A program made the translations under genes and the position numbers. The notes below the pieces were generated by a model. The model saw nothing but the letters and a program-made list of their open reading frames with translations, ran no database searches and was not told the DNA's origin. Below, piece after piece: positions 5,498 to 9,946 of a stretch of DNA of 9,946 nt. Position 1 is the first letter of the stretch; the number at the start of each line of letters is the position of its first letter. The DNA comes from Chloroflexi bacterium RBG_13_51_52 (GTDB taxonomy: Bacteria > Chloroflexota > Dehalococcoidia > Dehalococcoidales > RBG-16-60-22), in assembly GCA_001796525.1 (NCBI GenBank), contig MGMT01000062.1, forward strand, positions 1 to 9,946, in the 5' to 3' direction.

Positions 5498-5980
5498 ATG
5501 TCTGACAACAAGAAGAAGATACTGGAAATGCTGGCAGAGAAAAAGATTAGCGCCGATGAAGCGTATAAATTGTTAAGTGCAATTGACTCAAATGAGGGCG
5601 AAAGTGGAGACGAGGGACATGATGCTTTTAAAGGAAAAAGTCCCGGGAATAAAGGCAAACCAAAATACCTGCGCGTTACGGTCATGCCCCCTGTAGGCGG
5701 TACTATTAACGGTAAGGGAAACTTAATGCAGGACGGCAACGTCGGGCGGGTAAATGTACGCGTGCCGATGTCCTTAATACGCGCCGGCATCAAATTGACG
5801 GCTCTAATACCTCCGGAAGCTCTGGATAAAGCCAACAGCGCTTTAAAAGAAAAGGGTATCAACTTCGATGTGCGCAGTATAAAAACAGAAGATATCGAGG
5901 ACCTTATCGAAGCCCTCGGTGATATGGAAATCGATGTCGAAGGTGGCAAGGGCGAGAAGGTAAAGGTATTCGTCGAGTAA
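5498..5980 (+). CDS. SHOCT-like domain protein
   Basis: This 160-residue soluble protein starts with a SHOCT-like helical hairpin (KKKILEMLAEKKISADEAYK, 5-24), similar to the C-terminus of the DUF2089 protein in the same operon. A Gly/Ser/Lys-rich linker (about 33-60) follows. The rest has beta strands YLRVTVMP and VGRVNVRVPMSLI, then helices IRAGIKLTALIPPEALDKAN and EDLIEALGDM, and ends IDVEGGKGEKVKVFVE. This layout is common in proteins encoded beside DUF2089 regulators in Firmicutes and Chloroflexota, but its biochemical role is not established. GAGGT lies 7 nt before the ATG. The gene starts 16 nt after the previous stop. There are no membrane segments, so it probably acts in the cytoplasm, perhaps at the membrane with its neighbours. 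Confidence 0.82.
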   Translation: MSDNKKKILEMLAEKKISADEAYKLLSAIDSNEGESGDEGHDAFKGKSPGNKGKPKYLRVTVMPPVGGTINGKGNLMQDGNVGRVNVRVPMSLIRAGIKLTALIPPEALDKANSALKEKGINFDVRSIKTEDIEDLIEALGDMEIDVEGGKGEKVKVFVE

Positions 5981-6057
5981 GATTTCCTTAATAAGCTAAA
6001 TACCCCGGCGTATGGTTTTATTTCCCCAACGAAAATGACTAGAGGAGAAAACTGTAA

Positions 6058-8322
6058 ATGAACTTGAAAAACTGGACTGAATCTCTTGCCAGGGCATCTG
6101 CCCGGAGGCGCTGGTGGACCTTAGGCATCTGGGTGGTAGCCATCGTTCTGGCCGTGTTTGCGATTATGAACCTGCTGGGCGATGCGCTGGTGACTGATGC
6201 TACCTTCACCACTGACCCGGAATCCATGGTAGCTTTCAACATGATAGACGAAAGGCTCGGAACAGACTCTGCAAAATGGCTGGACGAGATGATAATCATC
6301 CGGTCAAATACTTTAACGGTTGATGACCCTGCCTTCACCGAACGGGTGAATAATATTTACGGCGAGTTGACTGCGATGGGACAGGATGTTGTATTAAACC
6401 CGGTTACTTACTACATGGTACAGGACCCTTCAATGGTATCCGCCGACCGACACAGCACACTTATACCTTTCAAGATGCATATCGATACCTATGAAAAAGT
6501 GTCCGATATCTATACCATGGGCGAAAAGTACAACACCGGTGGTTTTGAAATTTATCACACCGGTACCGCTGCTTTCATGCAGGACTCAATGACGCTGGGT
6601 GAAAGCGATATGCAAACTGGAGAAACGGTTGGCATTGCGGTAGCACTCGTTGTCCTGGCGCTGGTGTTCGGCGCTCTCGTTGCTGCGCTTCTGCCGGTGC
6701 TGATGGGCATCGCCGCCATTGTTGTCGCCCTAGGACTGACAGCGCTGGTGGGACAGGCCATGGACCTTACCTTTATGGTGACTAACATGATAACCATGAT
6801 GGGTTTGGCCGTAGGTATCGACTACTCCCTGTTTATCCTCACGCGCTTCCGCGAAGAGAGGGCGCACGGCCTGGATAAAATGGATGCCATCGGCGTGGCC
6901 GGTTCTACCGCCAGCAAAGCGGTTTTCTTCAGCGGTATCACTGTTCTGCTGGCGCTATGCGGGCTGGTGATATTCCCGCTTTCCATCTTTATCTCGATGG
7001 GCATCGGCTCACTGCTGGTAGTATTTACCTCTGTCGTCGCATCGATGACGCTGCTGCCGGCCTTAATCAGTATCTTTGGCGATAAAGTAAACGCTGGGAG
7101 AATTCCTTTTATTCAGCGTCCCCGGAAAACTACCCAGCCCGGCGAAGTTGCCAGCGGTTTCTGGGCATGGATTACCCGGACGGTCACACGCGCTCCGGTA
7201 GTCAGTATAATAATCGTAGTGGCTGTCCTGGGAGCTGCCATCATCCCCTTCTTCGATAAAAAGTCCGGCATGTCCGGCATCACTGCCCAGCCGGATCATC
7301 TCCCTTCCAAACAGGGTTATATGGTACTGCAAAGTAATTTCCACATGGGACTGGATTCGCCGACAATGGTAGTGATTGACGGAGATATAACCTCCCCGGA
7401 GACGCAGACGGCTATTGCCGGGCTCCAGGAAAAATTGTCTAATGACCCCATCTTCGCTTCCGCCATAGTAGCGCCGTACCCGCAACTGAACATGGCGGTG
7501 ATTTATGCCAGGGTGGCCGGCGACACGATGAGCCTGGAAGCGCTGGAGAGTGTAACGAGGATACGCACGGATTATATCCCGGCAACTTTTACCGACGTAC
7601 CGGCGAAAGCAATGGTTACCGGCGAATCGGCTTTTATGGAAGATTATAATGTGATAACCAACAATTATACGCCGATAATATTCGTCTTCGTGCTGGCGTT
7701 GAGTTTCATAGTGCTGCTGCTGGCTTTCCGTTCCATCGTGATACCGACCACAGCCATTATCATGAACATGCTCTCCGTGGGCGCTGCTTACGGTTTAATC
7801 GTGCTGGTCTTCCAGAAAGGCATCGGCGCCAGTATACTGGGGTTCACGCAGGTTGATTCTATCGAGACATGGCTGCCCCTCTTCCTGTTCGCCGTACTCT
7901 TTGGGCTTTCTATGGACTACCAGGTATTCCTGTTGAGTCGTATACGCGAACACTATAAAAAACACGGCAACAATGCCGAGGCGGTGGCTTTCGGTCTACA
8001 ATCTACCGGGAAACTCATCACCGGCGCGGCACTCATCATGGTAGCGGTGTTCGGCGGCTTTGCCCTTGGCGATATGGTGATGATGCAGCAAATGGGCTTC
8101 GGGCTGGCGGTAGCGGTGTTCCTGGATGCCACTATCATTCGATCGGTGCTTGTCCCGGCTACAATGAAGCTGCTGGGCAAGGCCAACTGGTACTTGCCAA
8201 AATGGCTGGAATGGATACCGAATATCAGCATCGGTGAACAGCCTGTAAAAGCCAGAGTATACGAAACATCAAAAGAAAAACGAATACCAGCGGAATCAAA
8301 AATTCCTGTTAAGGAGGATTAA
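6058..8322 (+). CDS. MMPL/RND-family transporter
   Basis: This 754-residue inner-membrane exporter belongs to the MMPL branch of the RND superfamily, which uses the proton gradient to move lipids or hydrophobic compounds out. Its length is close to YdfJ-type members and shorter than mycobacterial MmpL3. Twelve hydrophobic segments form two similar halves: segment 1 at about 22-41, then a soluble loop (42-190), segments 2-6 (about 192-338), segment 7 (about 380-400), a second loop (about 402-540) and segments 8-12 (about 541-700). The proton-relay Asp-Tyr pairs are present in segment 4 (Asp255-Tyr256, GIDYSLFILTRFREE) and segment 10 (Asp620-Tyr621, GLSMDYQVFLLSRIRE). The C-terminus is a short charged tail. 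AGAGGAGA precedes the ATG by several bases. It follows the SHOCT-like gene after 77 bp with no clear terminator, so it is probably in the same operon. The substrate is unknown. Confidence 0.93.
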   Translation: MNLKNWTESLARASARRRWWTLGIWVVAIVLAVFAIMNLLGDALVTDATFTTDPESMVAFNMIDERLGTDSAKWLDEMIIIRSNTLTVDDPAFTERVNNIYGELTAMGQDVVLNPVTYYMVQDPSMVSADRHSTLIPFKMHIDTYEKVSDIYTMGEKYNTGGFEIYHTGTAAFMQDSMTLGESDMQTGETVGIAVALVVLALVFGALVAALLPVLMGIAAIVVALGLTALVGQAMDLTFMVTNMITMMGLAVGIDYSLFILTRFREERAHGLDKMDAIGVAGSTASKAVFFSGITVLLALCGLVIFPLSIFISMGIGSLLVVFTSVVASMTLLPALISIFGDKVNAGRIPFIQRPRKTTQPGEVASGFWAWITRTVTRAPVVSIIIVVAVLGAAIIPFFDKKSGMSGITAQPDHLPSKQGYMVLQSNFHMGLDSPTMVVIDGDITSPETQTAIAGLQEKLSNDPIFASAIVAPYPQLNMAVIYARVAGDTMSLEALESVTRIRTDYIPATFTDVPAKAMVTGESAFMEDYNVITNNYTPIIFVFVLALSFIVLLLAFRSIVIPTTAIIMNMLSVGAAYGLIVLVFQKGIGASILGFTQVDSIETWLPLFLFAVLFGLSMDYQVFLLSRIREHYKKHGNNAEAVAFGLQSTGKLITGAALIMVAVFGGFALGDMVMMQQMGFGLAVAVFLDATIIRSVLVPATMKLLGKANWYLPKWLEWIPNISIGEQPVKARVYETSKEKRIPAESKIPVKED

Positions 8323-8326
8323 TATA

Positions 8327-8515
8327 ATGGGTTATTTTAGAATATTGACGGCTATTCCCGGTTTTTTCTTGAGTTCTTTCATCTTGATGCTGCTCTGGGG
8401 AGCAATTGCGCCTGATTTCGGTATAGCTGCCATCAGCTATGTCAAAGCTATGCTGATCACCATTACCCTCTGGCTGGCGGTAGCACCTCTGGCGGTGGGG
8501 AAAGGGCATAAATAA
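8327..8515 (+). CDS. 62-residue two-pass membrane protein
   Basis: I do not recognise this protein. Two hydrophobic segments (about 5-26 and 39-57) are separated by a short stretch with PDFGIAA, and the chain ends in a basic GKGHK tail. It starts 4 nt after the MMPL stop, with AAGGAGG inside the last MMPL codons 9 nt before the ATG. This strong site and tight spacing make it very likely a real, co-translated gene. A role as a small accessory subunit of the transporter is plausible but inferred from position only. Confidence 0.75.
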   Translation: MGYFRILTAIPGFFLSSFILMLLWGAIAPDFGIAAISYVKAMLITITLWLAVAPLAVGKGHK

Positions 8516-8526
8516 TATAGGCAGCG

Positions 8527-8566
8527 GGGGGCTCGTGAAGTAGAACTGATTACTTTAAAAGCCCCC
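8527..8566. terminator. Hairpin between convergent genes, possible terminator
   Basis: GGGGGCT (8527-8533) pairs with AGCCCCC (8560-8566). Inside, AAGTA (8538-8542) pairs with TACTT (8551-8555), giving a two-part stem with a 4x4 internal loop and an 8-nt apical loop. It lies between the end of the MMPL operon and the oppositely oriented AOR gene, whose last codons form the right arm. No T tract follows on either strand, so intrinsic termination is uncertain. Confidence 0.4.
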
Positions 8567-9946
8567 GCCCCGCCAGGTCAGCAGCGACATCGTCGAGTTT
8601 AAGCTCTGTCAGTTTAGCCTTTTTGGGAAAGCCCGTTGCGGTATCCCAGCCTCTATATCCGTAATACTCGGTCTTCATCTTCTCGAACTTGTCTTTTTCA
8701 ATAACCGCCCCGACTCTGGAGATAATTTCACCGTTCTGGCCGGGCATCAAGCCGTCGGTGTTAAAGAACATCTCACCTTTTTTCAGCGGTTCGGTGAAAA
8801 AATAGTCCATAATCCTATCGCCTTTTCTGCCCTGCCACCCCTGGCGGAGCAGAATAGCCCGCTGTAAATTAAAAATTCTTTCGCCCATCTTCGCTAGTTC
8901 CGCATCATCAACATCTTTACCGGTAATCGCTGAGTAGACCTGACTTTCCGTTATGGTATCAATGGTGGTGCCTAAAATGCGGGCAGGCTGTGTCATCGTC
9001 CAGCGCAGGTCGCAGAGGACGAGGCTTTCCTTGGCGAAGACGCGGTCCTGGAGCATCTTTGCAGCCAACGCCTTGCCTTCATACGTGGAGTAATCGGCTG
9101 CGGTAGCGCTGCCCCAGAGTTTTTCCGCTACCTTGCGGTAATTTTCCGTGGAAAATGTAGCGCCAGCCTTCCCAATCGGGTCCATGCCCAACCACATCAT
9201 GTTAAGGTTGCTGACCTCATGGAGCTGCTGGATGGGCCTCCTGGGCTCGGTGGCGTAGCAGAGAGCCGTGGTAATCAACAGCCGGGGGTCGTAGTCTTTT
9301 TTCTCACTTCCTCTGGTGGCGACGAACATGTGAAGCATATCCTTAGCCTTCGGCCCCACCTCTCCGGCGGCGTGGATAATGCCTCTGGCAAGGGTATCCC
9401 CGAAGCCTTCTCTCAAAGCTATCTTCCGGGTAAGTTCCTGGATATATTCCGGACTGCCTATTTTTAAAAGGGGCAGCCCCGTTTTTTTAGTGTCTATTAA
9501 CCCCTCGTTATAGCAGGCATCGATAAATTCGAGCATACTCTGCATGACCGAGGAATCGAGTCCGTATCCGTCGCAGAGCCTCGTGCCCAGCAGGTGGGCG
9601 CCGTCTTTCTTGCCGGAATATCTCATCGACTGCGCTGAATATAAGTCGGATGCCTGGCAGAGCGCTTTATAGCTCCTGCCTTTTTCCGCCTCGTATATTT
9701 CACGGGCACAACCGATACCACACCCGTAGCAGGCATGCCGTCGCGTAAGGCCGGGGATGTTCCACATGGAAGGCATAACCGTTTTCGGTTGACCTCTATG
9801 GATGAGTTCGACCATTTTACGTACCTTTTCAGGGTCAGATGCTTTAGGCCTTTTATCGCCGGTAACGGCTATAGCTTTAAGATTTTTCGATCCCATTGTT
9901 ACACCGAGACCGCCGGAGCCGGCAGCATTGCCCTCGGCAATTACAA
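8550..9946 (-). CDS. Aldehyde:ferredoxin oxidoreductase family protein, N-terminus outside window
   Basis: This is the C-terminal 464 or so residues of an AOR-family enzyme. Such enzymes hold a tungsten or molybdenum pterin cofactor and one [4Fe-4S] cluster, and oxidise aldehydes to acids with ferredoxin. The reading frame runs to the window edge. The ATG at 9896 is an internal Met in the conserved GGLGVTMGSKNLKAIAV segment, so about 150-200 N-terminal residues are missing. Three cluster cysteines are in CYGCGIGC (codons 9731-9708), and the probable fourth is in VLCDLRW (near 9012). Further family marks are GYGLDSS, REGFGDTLARG, DYDPRLL and the end YYGYRGWDTATGFPKKAKLTEL. Where many relatives have a PEYE-type segment this protein reads KALCQASDLYSAQS, and the usual GADH region reads RPIQQLHE. 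The substrate may therefore differ from simple aldehydes. The gene converges on the MMPL operon. Confidence 0.92.
   Translation of the reverse strand, partial: VIAEGNAAGSGGLGVTMGSKNLKAIAVTGDKRPKASDPEKVRKMVELIHRGQPKTVMPSMWNIPGLTRRHACYGCGIGCAREIYEAEKGRSYKALCQASDLYSAQSMRYSGKKDGAHLLGTRLCDGYGLDSSVMQSMLEFIDACYNEGLIDTKKTGLPLLKIGSPEYIQELTRKIALREGFGDTLARGIIHAAGEVGPKAKDMLHMFVATRGSEKKDYDPRLLITTALCYATEPRRPIQQLHEVSNLNMMWLGMDPIGKAGATFSTENYRKVAEKLWGSATAADYSTYEGKALAAKMLQDRVFAKESLVLCDLRWTMTQPARILGTTIDTITESQVYSAITGKDVDDAELAKMGERIFNLQRAILLRQGWQGRKGDRIMDYFFTEPLKKGEMFFNTDGLMPGQNGEIISRVGAVIEKDKFEKMKTEYYGYRGWDTATGFPKKAKLTELKLDDVAADLAGRGLLK

Noticed and set aside
5320..5949. 209-codon open frame on the minus strand opposite the SHOCT-like gene
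   Set aside because: Ser/Pro/Ile-rich antisense sequence of a well-supported gene; no start signal.
9219..9467. 82-codon plus-strand open frame inside the AOR gene
   Set aside because: Antisense to a clearly conserved coding region.

Overview
The window looks like a stretch of bacterial chromosome from an anaerobe with mixed base composition. The right-hand part carries a tungsten/molybdenum aldehyde:ferredoxin oxidoreductase (AOR) family gene next to an operon of DUF2089, SHOCT-like and MMPL transporter genes. That combination, the sigma70-type promoters and the strong Shine-Dalgarno sites suggest an uncultured Chloroflexota (Dehalococcoidia-like) or a related anaerobe. This assignment is inference; no rRNA or other marker gene is present.

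Left part (1-2818). This is an AT-rich accessory region. It holds a membrane protein of unknown function (12-1271, possibly starting outside the window) and an HNH endonuclease resembling predicted restriction enzymes (1447-2385). Two related hairpin repeats in the same orientation lie on either side of the HNH gene. A long non-coding stretch (2386-2818) follows, with a C-rich tract, four tandem 7-bp repeats and A-rich DNA.

Middle part (2819-4843). A WYL-like domain protein with a proline-rich tail runs rightward. It overlaps tail-to-tail with a leftward two-gene cassette: a ParA/Soj ATPase and a small ribbon-helix-helix (RHH) protein. The parA promoter contains three tandem 8-bp repeats, a good candidate operator or centromere for the RHH protein. 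This looks like a plasmid-type partition module, either on the chromosome or left by an integrated element.

Right part (4740-8566). A promoter with perfect consensus hexamers and a 17-bp spacer drives a tight rightward set of five genes: a DUF2089-type regulator without its usual zinc cysteines, a small membrane protein, a SHOCT-like protein, a 754-residue MMPL/RND transporter and a 62-residue membrane protein. Overlaps and short gaps suggest one transcript. The likely theme is a regulated envelope or export function with an unknown substrate.

Right edge (8550-9946). The C-terminal two thirds of an AOR-family enzyme runs leftward and continues beyond the window. It converges on the operon at a hairpin.

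I saw no tRNA, rRNA, CRISPR array or transposase. The best candidates for something new are the parA-RHH cassette with its 8-bp repeats, the repeat-flanked HNH nuclease beside an unknown membrane protein, and the DUF2089/SHOCT/MMPL operon with its modified regulator.
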